Positions 21,460 to 36,400 of a stretch of DNA of 64,000 bases are shown piece by piece. Origin of the DNA: Euglena gracilis. Its lineage: Eukaryota > Euglenida > Euglenophyceae > Euglenales. The stretch's first letter is position 1; every line of letters begins with the position of its first letter. The notes beneath the pieces are model-generated. The model was not told where the DNA came from and did no database searches. It saw only the letters and a list, made by a program, of their open reading frames with translations. The DNA is taken from contig CP154955.1 in the NCBI GenBank assembly GCA_039621445.1, positions 51,055,384 through 51,119,383 on the forward strand, read 5' to 3'. The translations under genes and the position numbers were made by a program.

Positions 21460-24400
21460 GTGAGTGGATCACTCGTGCCCCGACAGCTTTCCACGTGGGG
21501 CTCAGACACAGAGCCCTGCCATATATGGCTGGTGGGTTGCTCCAGCCTGTATTAAGCTAGTTGCACAGTGTGTTGGTGTTCACCAACACACCATGCACCA
21601 AGTCCTTCTGCTATTTTTGAAAACAGAAAATGGCCAAACCCCCAAAGTCCATTGCAGGGCAGGCTAAGGGGAGGTGAAAGGGGGTCACCCAACAACCCCA
21701 CGTTTCGAAATGGGAGCAACCGGCACATGTCTTATGCACACCCCCAAACAAATGCCCCCCCAACTAGGATTGTTTTGATTGGGATGAATGCATTTTCGAC
21801 AATTTTTGGCGATTTGGGGGGCCATTTTGGGCCACCTGGAGGTAGTCTTGGCCAATTTTGGCCTATTTGATCGATCTTTTTAATGAGTTTGGGTTATTTG
21901 CGTCCATTTGGGCATTTTTGTTGTATTCTTGCAATGCGTCTTATTCTAATACCTGCACACCCCGAAATTTGGTTCCTAACAGTGTGCACCTGTGCATGTA
22001 TCGGGGAGGGGGTTAATTGTGCGAGATTATGCACAATTATGTGGTTTTATACAGGCTTTTGCTTAAGGGATCGCAGCACCCCCCCCCCCCAGGAGCGCAG
22101 CTAGTCCAAGTTTGGCTATTGGATATCCTAGTTGACCTCCCCGGGGGGGGGGGTCCGTTGGCATGGACAGCCAGTGCAATTTTCTCCTTAGTGATCCATG
22201 TGAAGCCATTTTGGGGGGGGAAGGGGGTCTGGTTGGTGGCTTTTTCCGGTGTGCAGCAAAATGTCCAACCAGTGGGCCCCGGGGTCCACAAGCAAGAGCC
22301 TGGCTCTTTGTTTTGGGAATTTTTTTTCTTATTCAAACGTTTTCATTGTGCGGTTACGTGCGGTTTCTTATTTGGGCAACCAAAGTCAGGTGGTCTTTCC
22401 ACACAGCCCTTCGCCCACCCCTTGGGATTTTCAACAACCAACCCAAAAGATCTGGGTTTAGTATTTATTTTATTTTGGGGAGGGGCTAAAAACGGATGAG
22501 TGAGTAGCCGCTTTGGGACGAACCGACTTGCAAGATTTTTTTGGCCAAGTTATTCAGCAAAAATAGCCCCCCCCCCACCTTTTTCACCTTTTTTTGAATT
22601 CTATTGGGCTGGTCGCCCCCGCCCACCACAGCCACAGCACCGCCAAGGAAAGATTCCTTCAGCGCCGAAGGAAAATTTTGACTGAAAAGTCGGCAACCTC
22701 GAAACCCAACAGGATGGGATGGGGGTTTCAGGAATTTTAATCACATAGCTCAAGGTGCGTATATATATATATTTGGAGGGGGGCGATATTTTCCTTATTT
22801 TTTTTGAAATTTTCGGCCAAAAAAAAAAGCGGGGAGGGTCCAAAAAAAAATAGATCAAAAAGCGTGTACAAGGAACAAAAATTATCTGAACAAAATACCA
22901 ATTTCGGGGGGAAAACAACAAAGACCAAATGTCGGGGGGAACAACAAACTTTTTTGGAGCCGAGAAAAGCTCTGAACCATTTGGTGCCCTATTTTTCTGC
23001 TCTCTTCCTTGTTGCGCTTTAAATTGGGGGCTATTTAAACACGAGGGAAGAAAAAGATGGGGCTGCCAATTGAAGCAATAGACCCCTTCCCAAGCTCCCG
23101 ATTTCCCCGAACCACAAAAAGAATGTTGGTTCCTTCAGGGGGGTACTCAAAGCCAGTGTTTATGGTGCACAGCTTCGCGTCCCCACAACGGCGGGCGACA
23201 ACTCAAGGCCGCAATTCAACACAATTGCGCTCGGCATAGTGGGGACACGACAGGCCTTCAGCCCGAAAAATATTCCATCTGGAAAAAAAATAGAGGTGCG
23301 AGCCAAAAGGAGAAAAAAGTCTCGACGCGCCTAGGCGCTTAAGAAAAGCTAGAAGCCTTTGTGCTCCGGGTCCGACCCCCACCACCCGCACTACCTCGAG
23401 GCAGACCGACAAGGGAGGTAGGCGCACCGAGGGCGAAGTACAAAGACCTTGTGAGGCCATGCCTTTGTTATGTCCTAAGGCTGAGGGACCTTCGTTGCGT
23501 CCGTGGCTCCTAGGTTGCGAAAAGATCGAAAGACCTACCCGGCCTCGCATCCCCTGTTGACTGAGCACAACCACCAATTTCTAAGCTTTCCTCCCCAACC
23601 AAGATCCTTTTTTTCTGGCAACCCAACAAACCGCCATGAGGAGGTGTCGCTCCTCCCGCCGGCGTTTCCTCCCATTTCCTTTGCCCTCTTGCGCATATCC
23701 TTTTTCAATTGGGTGTCAATTTCCTAAAATAAAAAAAATGATTGCACAAAAGATGGAAGACATTGAGGGAAGTACTTTGGGAAGTGTTCAAGGTGCGTGG
23801 GTAGGCGCGACGTGCAACTTATGCTCGTCAACACCAAAACTTGACAAATAATCAATAATCTAGGATAATGTGATCAAAAGATTTGACTGATGATAATCAG
23901 ATGATCCAGATGATGTGACCAAAAGACCCACCTGAGATTAGAAAGGGGGGAGTAGGCACAGCCCTTTCCTACCGCACTGATTGCGCGCATTTCTGGGTAT
24001 TCTTCCCCACACCCATCCCAGGTATGCGCGCCCGGCCCCCAGCCGGGCGCTCACCACCACGCTACCCAAGGCATGGTGTATTCAAACCCTCAGGTCCATA
24101 ACCCTTTGCGCACACAGTTCTCCAACCAAAAAAATGGAGCTGCGTGGCCTTGCGTCCCTTCCCACACCCATTGCCGCTTTTAGCGCAAAAAAATAATCCC
24201 TTTCCTCAAAAAATGGCACATGGGCCCAAGCTGCGCCTTTGGCGTCAAAGGGAAGCATTGGGTAAGGGACCAAACTGATGCCGGGGGGGGGGCGTCCGTC
24301 TTGCGCTCCCCCAAAAAATACGCTTTGCCGACCATTAAAAATATGACCTCCGCCCCCGACGTTGGGGGGGGGGCTTGGTCGACTCCGCACAAGTCAAACA

Positions 24401-26708
24401 TCGGGCTTAGCTTCTCCCTTACCAAAAATCCACCCCTTTCCCTCGCAGGTGGCCGAGGGGATTCACCACCCGGGCTAATTCCCTTTCTACCGACCGCTCG
24501 GCACGGCCGGCGTCAAGAAGGCCAAAAATACCTCCGGTCCCAACACCTTGCTCGCCGGAGTTGTGCCTTTTTTTCGCCTGGCATGGCAAGGCAAGGGCAA
24601 GGTGCGGAGCCCGATGTGCCCGCTGCCATCGGAGGTGTTGCTTTCTTCGCGTCTGTCTGCGGTCCTTAAATGACAGGGAGGGCGCCGGGGGCCGGGACGA
24701 CCAGACCCAGGCGCGCGCTTGTTTTACTCCGCGGAATTTGCTGACCGCAGCCAAAAATGAAGTTTTCCGGGCGTTTGTCCTCAAGGGTGTTTTTTTTCCA
24801 CCTCGGGCACCAGCACATATGTTGCAGAGTGAAAAATTTTGCCCGCTGAACGTTTCCCTCCTTTTGGAGGGACGCGGCACAGCTGCATTTTTGACTTTTT
24901 TGGGGGGGGTTTAATTTGCGTGTTTTCTTTCGCGCAAATTTTCGCGCAAAGAGAAACACCTCCGCGTTGGCAGTTTAAAATTGGGGGAAATTTAAACCTG
25001 GAAAGGACCTTAGGAAATTGTGTTCCGTCGACCAGGGAGGATGGGGCACCGAGGGTGAAGCGCACAGGCCTTGTGAGCCCGACCGCTGCCCCTGAAAGAA
25101 GTTGTTCTTCCAAAAAAACCCCCAAAAAATGTAGTCTCAAATTCAAATGGTAAAAAATTGGGGCCAAAATAAACATTTTTTTTAAAAAATGAAAGAACTT
25201 TCAAGCAAAGGTCGAAAAAAATGGATGGGGAAAAAAAACTGCAAAAAACTCAAATTTCACCAAAATGCAAAAGCAAAAAAAAAAGTCAAAAAATAACCCC
25301 CTGCTGTCGTGTGTGGGGTGGTCCACCCCACACCACGCCTTCCCGTACCACCCTGTTGAAACCGTGTTTGGGCCGATTTCGAGACATTAAAAGTCTTAAA
25401 CCTTCGCCCAAAACACGGTTTCAACCAAGAGCAGGGGCGGGGACCGCGGAGCCGAAGGCGCCGCGGTCGCCCCTGGGCCCCCCTAAAACCTTGGCCCAAA
25501 ACACTGGGCTCCCCCTAACTCTTGGCCCAAACACAATTCTTGACATAGAACCCACCACCTTCAGATTTGTGTCATTCTTCTTTCATTTTTGCAGAGGTTG
25601 ACAGATGGAACAATCGACCATCGAATACATACACTTGTCACATGGCAAAGCGTGAGGGAGGACGAAAAAATGCACGATGCTTCGCTCGGCAATTGATTGG
25701 AAGGTGCAAGAGGGGTCATGCAGTAAATCTGAGACAACAACAGCGGGAGGGAAAATTGCGCCTCGACCCCACAGAGAATTGCATTATCGCATCTCACACA
25801 TTCCCCCCCCAAATCCAGAAATAGACAGATGCTGTTCGATGAAAGCCCTCTCTTCGGGTGAAGCCCCTGCCCAAATCATATCCCCACCGCAAATTATTAT
25901 TATTTGTATGTGCAAATTATTATTCCCCACTGGGACCCGACCTGGGTCGCCCTTTTTGCCCCACTGAAGAAATATGCTTTCATAAATGTTGCAACCACAT
26001 TTTTTTTGAAATCATATGCATATTTTTACATGATTTCTGCCATGCACCAATTTGAAAATGGAAAAGCAAATAAAAGGGCACAACAGATATTCAATCCATT
26101 TCGGGATTAACATGTGCCCCCCAAAATAAAAAAAACACTATATAATACCAAATCAATATCCTGCCCAGGGCGTTTTTTAACGACCCCGGAGGGGTACAGC
26201 CCAGATGGAAAATTTGGGCTGGCTGGAAAAGGCTGCCAGCTGACTCCCCCTCTCCCCCCTCCTGGGCTGGAACTGGGCCCGACCCGGGGTCAAACAGGGG
26301 ACCAAAAAACAACAACAAGAAAACTGCAAAAATGTCCAAAAATGCCAATTATGCAAAAATCGCTTTTTCTTACCCCAAATTTGCCCTGGCCAGCCCTTTT
26401 CCGACCCATTTCCGCCCATTCTTGACCCATCTTTGGCCCATTTTTGCACCCCCGAAAGCGAAAAATCCATTACTGTCCAGCCGCCCTTTGGGTGGCTGGA
26501 AATAAATAAAACTCGTTGGGGGGGTCTGGGGCTGGAAAAAGGCTGTTGGCTGGCTGGACACCCCCCCGGGGTGTGGGGTCAAATTTCCTTAAGCCATGCC
26601 CTGATCCTGCCCCACTAACGACAATCCCCCTCCCCGAGGGTGGTCTTCGACCAACCAAAAAATTTGGGGGTATTTTTTTATTGGAGCAAGAAAAACCGAA
26701 GCATGCCT
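21460..26708. other. 5-kb stretch without a recognised gene
   Basis: The sequence has G-tract words (22080, 22145, 24285, 24365), A/T-rich spacers, and two segments sharing GGCACCGAGGGTGAAG-like and CCTTGTGAG words (about 23395-23460 and 25030-25085), which suggests another dispersed repeat. A GC-rich block at 24440-24730 is open in two forward frames and one reverse frame. No frame is supported by splice sites or a recognisable family. Copies of the CCAGCC repeat lie at about 26165-26580. Confidence 0.5.
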
Positions 26709-29700
26709 TCAGCCGGCAGGCGGGGTGGCGAGGGCATCCGACGTGTCCAGGGGCACGTCATAGCCGAACTGAGCAATGAACTCGCGCACGCGGAGCGTCG
26801 TCTGGTGCTGCACCCCGTACACCCGCTGTGGAGGGGGTCGTTTCCTGTGGACTGCCACGGTCTGGGGTCCCCCCGACGGGGAAAAAATATCCTCTAGCGC
26901 TGCGATCCAAAATGGAAACGGGGGTTTTAATGTGGGTGGGCTTTTTGGGCTGAATTTTGCTCCAAAAAATCTAAAACTTGCCAAAAAAACCAGGAATCTT
27001 TGGCAGGGTGGGGGGTCAAAAAAAAAACCCGGCGCTTCAAGCCAGTCACTGGGGCCAAAAAAAAATCCACTGGCGAGCCCTGCAACCCCACCCTCCACTA
27101 GAAATTCCACTGGCAAAATTTGGACTAGCTGCAATCGAGCACCTCCACAGTTGGTTCTGCGAACGTTTAAGCAGAAGCCTGGTCTGGGCAAATCCTTACA
27201 AAACCCCGGTGGGGTCAAGTCCCTCAATGTTTTACTGACATTTTTTAGTTCTCATACTTCATATTTTTTCTTCCTTTTACAAAAATACAAAAAATACACA
27301 TATATACATTTTATACACACATTTTATTTATATTATATTATACTTATATATATTTATATATTATAAGATAATATATATTAGGATATATATTATATATATT
27401 ATATTATTATATTATATTATTATTATATTATATATATTATATATATATATTATTATTATTATTATATGATATATATATATTATTATTATTATATTATATT
27501 ATACTTATATATATTTACATTATATTATATTTTATACACACATTTTCAGGGGCTGACACACGAGTCCGAAAAGGTCCTCAGCAGAGCAGTGACAAGGAGC
27601 TACCTTGTGGATCTCCACACTGCGGGTCATGCACTTCACAGCGTGGGTGTCGTCGGCGATCCAGCGGTAATAGAGGGCTGAGGCAACACCAACAGTGTGG
27701 CGAGCGATCTCAAACTGTATTGTGGTTGTAGTTCGGCGTAAAAGCTGTTTCAGTTGATCAGTGAGATCGCTGATCAACTGAAACAGCTTTTACGCCGAAC
27801 TACAACCACAATACAGTTTGTGTTTCACACACACATACATACATCCATGCATACACACACCCATGCATCCATGCATGCGTGCATGTATACACACACATCC
27901 ATCCATCCATCCATCCATACAGCGGGGCATAGTGGGACGCTCCGTCGGACATAAATGGCGGACATCTCGAGTGTTGATGGCATTTCTTGTGAGCTTTGAA
28001 GCTGCTGCAAACCCGGAAATATTCAAGGGGTGTGAGGCTGCAGCAAATATACGGTTGCCCCACACCATCCAAAGAACAACAGAAAGCTGTGGGCCTTCAA
28101 CTACATCCCCCCAAATAACTTTGCAGTGCCCTAAAGCTTTGCGTGCCCAAACAACTCTGCAGGGGAAGGCCGAAAATGATCGGTCCAAATAATTTCCCAC
28201 AAAGAAAATATGTGAAAAATGATGCATCCTTTTGGGAGTTCAGGAGGTGATAAGCACAAAAAATTATCTGAAATGCCGTATTTTTCAGTTCTGATGAATA
28301 GAAGCATTACACAATGTCACAATTATTTTGTAAACATATGACAACAAATTTATTTACAAAAAAAGTGGTCAACAGCTCCATCGATGGTTTTGGGTGCTGC
28401 CCAGACAACTTTTCGCGGGGTCGGGGCCAAAAAGATTGGTCCATTAACTTTGCAGGGGGGCAAAATCATTTGGTCATTTTGGGGGTCACCCCCCCCTTTC
28501 CCACCGACTGGGTTCCTCCAACCCCCGACCAGGGGGGGGGAGTGGTCATACGCATGGTATTTCAATGATCTCTTTAACTCTTTCACAAATCTAAATGATT
28601 GATTATCTTGATTGCCTGAACCCTTTTCGACCACCGTGGGAGAAAAAGAGGTCTGCTTCCGACCCGCAATGCGCCATCTGGTTGAGCGTTTGTGGCTCAT
28701 CGCCGTCCATAAACCGGAAGGCTTAATGTTTGTGAACCAAAATGAACTCTGGGTAGCCCCCTCAATATGTGGTCTGAAAAAGCCGACCCACCCCCCACGC
28801 GTTAAATCATTGCTGCACAAAGACCTCCTTTTTGTGGACGCTGTGTTTCCATTGTCCCCTGTCTCAGAAATCCCAGCCAAGACCTCAAAAATATCATAAT
28901 TAACTTCAGACTACTTGTCCAATTGACCGAATGGACGCAAATGAACCATTTTAACTGTTCCTTTGCGGACTTGCGCAAAAGAATCATCTGGGGATTGCAG
29001 TAATGTTCATGGGGAGGGGGTCCAATGTTCATGGGGAGGGGGTCCACACCATAGAAATACCAGAGAGGTTATATCACAACTTCACAACAACTTCCCCAGC
29101 CCCAAAAAGGCTGGTGTTGGAGACTATTGGTTGGTTTTGAAGTGGTTCCTTTGCACATTTGCGCAAAAGAACGAACAATGTTCTTTGCGCATGTGCACAA
29201 AGAAACACTGACTTTTGCCCCTATGAGGGTGTCACATTGTCTCATTGTCTCAACGTGAGTGAGGTGATGTGGCCAACCTGGAACAGAGGTCAGCTGGTGT
29301 TGCAAAAGAATGTGTTTCCCAGGTTGAAGCTGACTGTTAGAGAATTCTGGAAGTTCTCGAGATGGAAAAGACAAAGAGCGCACACCAGGCCAACTTCAAA
29401 AACCCCCACAAGGTGCTGCAGGTAATCAAAAAGACAGCAAAAGGGTGGACCTGTCAGGACGCCACCGGGCGCTGGCCGGTGCAACACCGAAATGCAGTGG
29501 ACAGGACGGGGGGGCTTCCTGTGATATCTTATTTCTGGGGTGTCAACCTGGGGGATTTCACGACTCCGCATCGTGCTTCGGAGGGTCAAAAACATCAAAT
29601 ATCGGCCTTTCCCCCTGGGTTCACCTCCGCAAAATCGTGAAAACATGGAGGGTTGGCATGCGACAAACAATTCAAAAACCTGGAGCACACCATAGCTTCC

Positions 29701-32700
29701 CGATCACCGGGGGGGGGGGGTCACTTACCACTTTCAAATAACCAGTCACCCACTTCCTACCACAGTGGGGTAGCCACCACAGGGGGCCAGTCACTCTGGC
29801 CACTCATCCAAAAATGGTCCAAAATCAATGGATTTTGGCCAAAACCCCCCAAAAATTTTCCGGCACCAGGTGGGCAATTTCGGCCATTCTTGGCCAACCC
29901 AACCCCAGGGGAGAGATCTGAGCCAAAAACCACTCAGTCACCTCCCAGGGGGGGGGGGTGTCAGACACCTTAAACAATGGTGTGGCCTGGACCCTAACAA
30001 CCCCCTGAAATCAAACATGTGTTCCGCAAAGGAACAATAAAGCTTAAATGCGAGATCCATTGTTTAAGAGCTCGGCATCTGCCATCATTTTGAACTTTGT
30101 TCGACGTAAATTCGAGTTTCTGTTGTCGGTGTGCTATGCTTTTATGATAAACCTTGCACGGAAACCTGTTAAGGAGCACAGCCCTCTCCACCGTTGGGTG
30201 GTGGGGGCAACCGTTCTTCATGAACCCCAAACCACGCAAATACATGTACAACTCAAACACCAAATACAAAGCCAAATCAAATTCAAACACCGCATTCAAC
30301 ACATTTTATACATACTGTCAACTCAAACACCCAGCCACTCACAGCGGGCCCCATCGGCAGACCACGCACCCAGGATCAGCTCCGCGCTCGCCGTGGCGGG
30401 GTGCACCAGGCCGAAGCGCTCCGTCTGCAGCCCCACGATGCCCCGCAGCATCTTCAGCGCGTCCTGGACGTTCTCCTCCCCTGGCCGGCGGGGGTGGGGG
30501 GGGACAGTGCCGGCTGGAGTCCAACGCAGCTGACATCCACTTGTACAGCGCCCCACAGCCCCCCCGGCGACACACCAAACAGTGATTCCCTCAGCGGAGG
30601 GTTGCACCTGGGCGTTGGCGCCATTCACCCTGTATGGGCACTCATTGCCCGTATCCTTCCCCTCCAGGCCCAATCCCAGGGGACAGGGGTCACAAATAAA
30701 TACTCAAAAAAAGTGCGCGCGGGCCGTTTTTTTTTAAACAACATATTTGGCCCAGCACCCACCTCCCAGGACCCCCCCAGAACCCCACTTCCCACGGACT
30801 TTGGGCCAGGTGAATAAGAATCCCAGTATCAGTTACCCTATGTGGGGGGGGTCCCTTCGGGGGGTAGGGCTGCCCATCGACAGACCATGACCCCCCCAAA
30901 TAACCCTGTTGGTATTGCTTCAGAATCCCCAAACAATCATCTGGGGGGTTTTTCCTTTTCTAAAGAAATTTCCATGGATCGTCATGATAAAAGCCTGACC
31001 GGACCCACTTGTGCGTCATTTAGAGGGGGGGTCATGGTAATGTGGAAAGGGGCCATCCATGGGCATGATATCGGGGCTTAATGGAGCATGGGGAGGGTCA
31101 GGACAGGATAGGGTTGGGGCCAGGTGTGAGGTTTGGTACGGGCTTACGCAATGCATCTGGGGGGGTGGCAACTTTTAGTCATTGCTGGCCGATCCTCCCA
31201 TCCCCCCCCCCCCCGAAGTCCAGAGCCCAAAATCAAGTCACTCACTCGAAGAAAACCAGCCAGTCAGCGCCACAGGGGGGGGGTGAGGTGTCGGACACGC
31301 GCTGCAGTGGTAGGCCGATAAATCAAGGCGCGGGGGGGGGGGGGGGGCTGTAAAACGAGCCATCTGCAACTGTGGGAGGGGGACCAGCATCGCACCGAAG
31401 AGGGCGGGGGTACTCAGGACGGCGGGGTCCAGCTCCGGCCCGCCGAACACGAGCGTCAGGTGGTCGTACCAGATGTCCTTCACCTTGTTGTAGAATGCCA
31501 TCGCGCTGGGGACGGTGGGGCGCGGAGATACACACCCAGGCAAACATTTCCTCCTGACATGACTCCGCGGCCTTTTGAATAGAACGTTTTGGATCGGCTG
31601 CCAAAAACTGTGAAAAGCATGCTCATGTTTGTTTGTGGGGCCACCGTGTCACTTGGCAACTTGCAGTCCTATGATGAAATCCCCCGATTGCATTTTTTAA
31701 CACATGCATTTGGCACACTTCGTTTGTTGCTAAATTCATTTGAGCGGATGCAAAGTAACACACCAAATGTTGCATCATGAATTGGGGGGGGGGGGGACGG
31801 CGAATCCAGCAGTATCCCAAATTTAACAAAAAAAACGAGAGAGGCAGATGAGCTGGGGGGATTGCCGGAATTCCCGACACCAAAAGCGGTGCAGCCGGCG
31901 CACCTGTCCATACTGCTCTTGGCGGCAAAGACATTGCCCAGGTCGAAGTACCCAAACGCTGTCAGGATGTGGTTGGGACCGTTCAGCACCGTGAGGAAAT
32001 ACGTCTGGAAGCCGGTGGGGGGGGAATCGTCGTTGTTTGTATTAGACAGGGGTACATTTTGAGGCAAAGGTGGAGGACAAACACCCGGTGTTTGCATTGG
32101 GCCAAAATCGTTAACCTAATTGCCGTTGTTCGCATGGGACTGGGTGTTCCCACCAACCTGCACCCCCAGACCAGACTATGAAAATTCCAAAGAACAAAGA
32201 TGGCTGGGATCAGAGGCTGCCAACAGGGGTTTTCTTAAAACCCCCCCGGGTCCCGCGGCCAGCTGGAAAAAGATGCTGGCTGGACCCAACCAGGGGGTGA
32301 ACGGTTCTGAGACAACCCCCAGAACCCCTTCGCCGACTGGGAGCTGGACCCGGCAGGTACCCCAAAAAAATGCCTGAAGAAGCCCAAATCCAGCCTGGTT
32401 GGCCTGTTTCAACCAAATCAAAATTGCCCATTATTGGCCATTTTGTATTTTTTTTGAACAAGCTGAGCCAAAAAACACTTTAAAAACCTCATTTCCACAT
32501 CAGCGCGCAGCACCAGAGGAAAAATTCTTTCCAGTTGGGGGGCCCTCGTACCCCTGTGGGAGGGGGTCTAACTAGTCCGTTTTTTCCAGTGTCCAACAAA
32601 ATGGCCAGCGGGGTGGGGTCGCACAGGTGTTAAATGATTTTATGGTTTGGACCCACCCACCCTGGGGGGGGGGACGGGCTCGGGAGGAACCCACTGTTTG

Positions 32701-33366
32701 GGGTCAGTTTTGTTGCAGGCATCATTTTTGTGGGGCTGTGATCAAAAAGGTGTCCTCCGAGCAAGGGGGGGGGGTGGTCATTAGACAAAGGGTCCAAATA
32801 AATCGAAAGACACAGAAGAACCCCCCAAAAACAGTCAGAAAATTCCCTTCCAGCGCTTCGAGCAAAAAAATTTGGGCAATTTAAGTCAACATCTTTGGTC
32901 ATTTGGACAACTGCAAGAAATGTCGGCTTTTGGGACTGAGGGGGGCCTGTCAACTATCGAAATCGATTCCGGCTTTGCTCGCATGGGGCGTCGCCGGGCT
33001 GGAGGCTGATGGCTGGGCTCTCGGGACACATGACACATGACCGGCCGCAGCGACGGACAACGGAGGCAAGGGTGGGGGCGGCACCGCCTGGGCGAGGTGC
33101 TTCAGGGCGAGGTCCAGCTTGCTGGCGGAGGCGTACAGCAGCCCGAACGTCTGGTGGAGCTCCGCCCGGAGGGCGACGGGGGCGTCCGGGTGCTTGAGGA
33201 GGGTCCACTGGGCGAGGGACAAGAACTCTTCTGCCTGCTTGAACTTGTCGAGGTCTGGGCGGGGAGCGGGGTGGAATGGGACGTGTGATTGTTTGGCGTG
33301 CATGTGCGTGTGTGTGTTGTGTGTGTGTGTGTGTATGTGCGTGTGTGTGTGTGTTGCGTGTGTGTG

Positions 33367-33417
<51 letters not shown>

Positions 33418-36400
33418 TTGTGTGTGTGTTGTGTGTGTGTTGTGTGTGCACGCGAGCAAAAGTGGGAGCATATCAGCCCATGTGTTGGAACTCCGAGGAA
33501 AGAGCCGAGGATCAATTCGATGTAATCATGTGAAAAGGAAACATATGACGACTCAACGCCTTCGGCGATGCCTCAGATGGCTACATTTGGTGTGGGGCAC
33601 TGGGTTCCAGGGGAGAAAGAAAGGCTGGCAGGACTTGCGCAGAAATTTGTACGATCAGTGCCTTTACCATCATCGGTGGCAACTACTTCCAGACTGCATA
33701 AGAGGTTCTTTTTTTAAAAAAAAATCGGGAGTGGGGGGGTTCCGGACCCACCCACCCACCCACCCCTGGGGGCTCCATGGTGTCCAAGATGGTCCATTTG
33801 GCGGCAATCAATTTTGGAGGCCAAAAAAAAACTTCTCGGCGCTTTGCACTGAAAATAGAGGAAAACCCCCTTTGGGGGAGGGGGTTTCCTCTCACTCAAG
33901 GGAGGGGGGCTGGGAAGGGGACCCACCTCTCTTTCCCCTGGGGCACGAAACTCTAAAAAAAATGCCGAGGCTGATGCAGAGAAGAGGACCAGTGTGAACA
34001 AAAAAGCAAACACCCAGCATTCCTGCTCGCACACTTCAGCGTTCAATAAAGAAATGGAAACACCCCCAGAATATTTTGTACGAAAATAAATGGTTTGACG
34101 AAGTCCACCCCCAGAGGGGGGAATACTGTTTGGAGGGAAAAAGATTGGAGGAATTTTCGTAAACCAAACACGAGACTTTGGATTCATTGCATTTGAATAT
34201 TTCCTTTTTGAGATGTCTTTTTGTTCTCCCCAATGCAAGCCAATGAATACCCCCCACCCAGAAACCCTCACTCACCCGCCCCAAATATCACCCCCAGTTC
34301 TTCGGCCGCCCATAATATGTTTTGTCCTCTAATTTTTGCACCCACCAGGCAATTTTTTTCACGAGAAGACAAAAAATAGACATTTCCTGGAAATTTTGTA
34401 AGATAGTTGGAATATGATGGAAGGGACACACACATTGGTTCGTCCGGGCGAGGTGGAAATAAGAGGGCACCAGCTGGAGGCTGCCGCTGCCATAATACGC
34501 CTCCTTCAGCTTCAGCGTACGCAGGCCACCCTGGGGACCAGCAAGGGGAGCTGATGCCATGCTCAAGCCCATATCAGCATATGGTACGCCGAAGAAACAT
34601 ATTTTCATACATAGCATAGCATAGCATATCATATCATATCATATCATATCATATCATATCATATCATATCATATCATATCATATCATATCATATCATATC
34701 ATATGATATCATATCATATCATGTCATATCATGTCATATCGTGTCGTATCGTATTGTATCGTATCGTAATGCAATAAACATGATCTCATTACCACCTTCG
34801 AGGAGCTTACCATGGCCCCTGGCGGGGGGAGGTACACAGTTGACCCACTGTCTAATCTCAACACCGTTGAAAGCCGTCAGGCAGGGGCCTAAACTGTGAC
34901 CCAAGAGCTTCCCAGCGGCAGCATAGCAATCTGAGCACGGGCCCTCATTTTGGGGGGAGCACCTCCACGGACCCCTGGGTGTTGCCCTCCATCAGAAGGC
35001 GGCGGGCTTCGTTCTGCGCCATCTCGAGCAGCAATTCCTACCCGAAAGTGCCCAAGGAGCAGGCGTCGCGGTCAGAACATCCAAAACATCAGAAATGGCC
35101 GTGCGGAGACTTCAAATTGCACAATGAGGGGGGGCTAGGGCGGGAAAGAGGCTGCTTCGTGGCAAGCTGGGAGGGGTCGTAAAGGCAACAGGGACACAGC
35201 ACTCGATGACCCCTGGGGGAGGGGGGTGGGCACTGTTTCCCGGGCCAAACCCCCCCCCACATTTTTTGACTCCTTCCCCCACAATCCCCCCCCCCTTTGG
35301 GGTACACCCACTCACTCACCCAGCCCAAAGCCGCCCGAAAAATCCAAAAAACCCCGAAGAATGTTCCGGGCAACCTGGCGCCCGGCGGGTTTGGGTTGGC
35401 CCAAAGCCCTGGGGAAGGGGGTCAGCGGCCCAAACCCAGCCACCCGATTCAACCCCCCCCCCCCCAGGGATGGGGTCGCACAGGGGTCAAATAAAATGAA
35501 TGCATGCCAAGGACCCCTTCAACCACATTTGCTCAAACGGACTCGCAAACGTTGCTTTGAACAAAGGGAAAAAAGACCAGTTTCAGCATGGTGCGATCCA
35601 AGGATGATAAAAAGGCAAGCACGGATGGAAATAACACACGGAGCGAAGGGCCAGGTGAACCAGCAAGCACACCATCGACGCCTGCACCTCCTCCTTCTGC
35701 TTCTGCCGGGCCAGGCTGGCATTCAGCCCATACGACGGCGCGTTCAGCATGGAGTGCAGCTCCTGCGTGGGGGGGGGGGGTTCGAGATCAAACAATGGAT
35801 GGACCCGGCCAGATGGACCTCACCTCCTGAAAGAAATGACCCCCCATCATACATAAATGGCACCCTGATGTTATGGACCACTCTACGGGGCTCCTAAATT
35901 GGGCTGCAATGTTTCAGCCAAAACTTTGAGCCCCTAAACCCCCCAAAACCCTTCAACATTTTTGACCTCCTTTTTTTAAAATCAGCCCAGCCCGGCGGTG
36001 ACGAGGTGGCCCAATTCAAATCACCGGACTTCTTGGGGGGGGTCAGGGTCTTCAGTCCGACTGGAAGCTGCTGGCTGGATTGAAAAAAGAGCTAATTGGT
36101 TGGACCCCACACCTCGGGGCAACCCCTGTCCCACAATGGAAACCTACAAAGGTTCATAGGGTCTGGTTTGGTTGGTTGACCGAAGGGGCAGGGTTTATAG
36201 GTGGGGGGGGGTAGGAGGAGTTGTTGGGGAAAACCTTGACCCTGAGGTGAGAGGGTGAACAAAAATCACGATAGACGATAATTTTGGTGAAATGCTCAAA
36301 TTTTACCATAATTTATTCCAATAATTTTCGACCAATGTCGGCTTCCCACCCACGTCTGTGAAATCTCAGCCCAAAATGACAAAACATGGCTGAGAAATGG

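Noticed and set aside
24440-24730. GC-rich possible exon
   Set aside because: Open in three frames without a supporting splice pair or a recognisable product.
28612-28899. Forward open frame of 95 residues (RHLVERLWLIAVHKPEG) in a ZMYND12 intron
   Set aside because: No splice signals or family match, and the reverse strand is equally open. Treated as chance.
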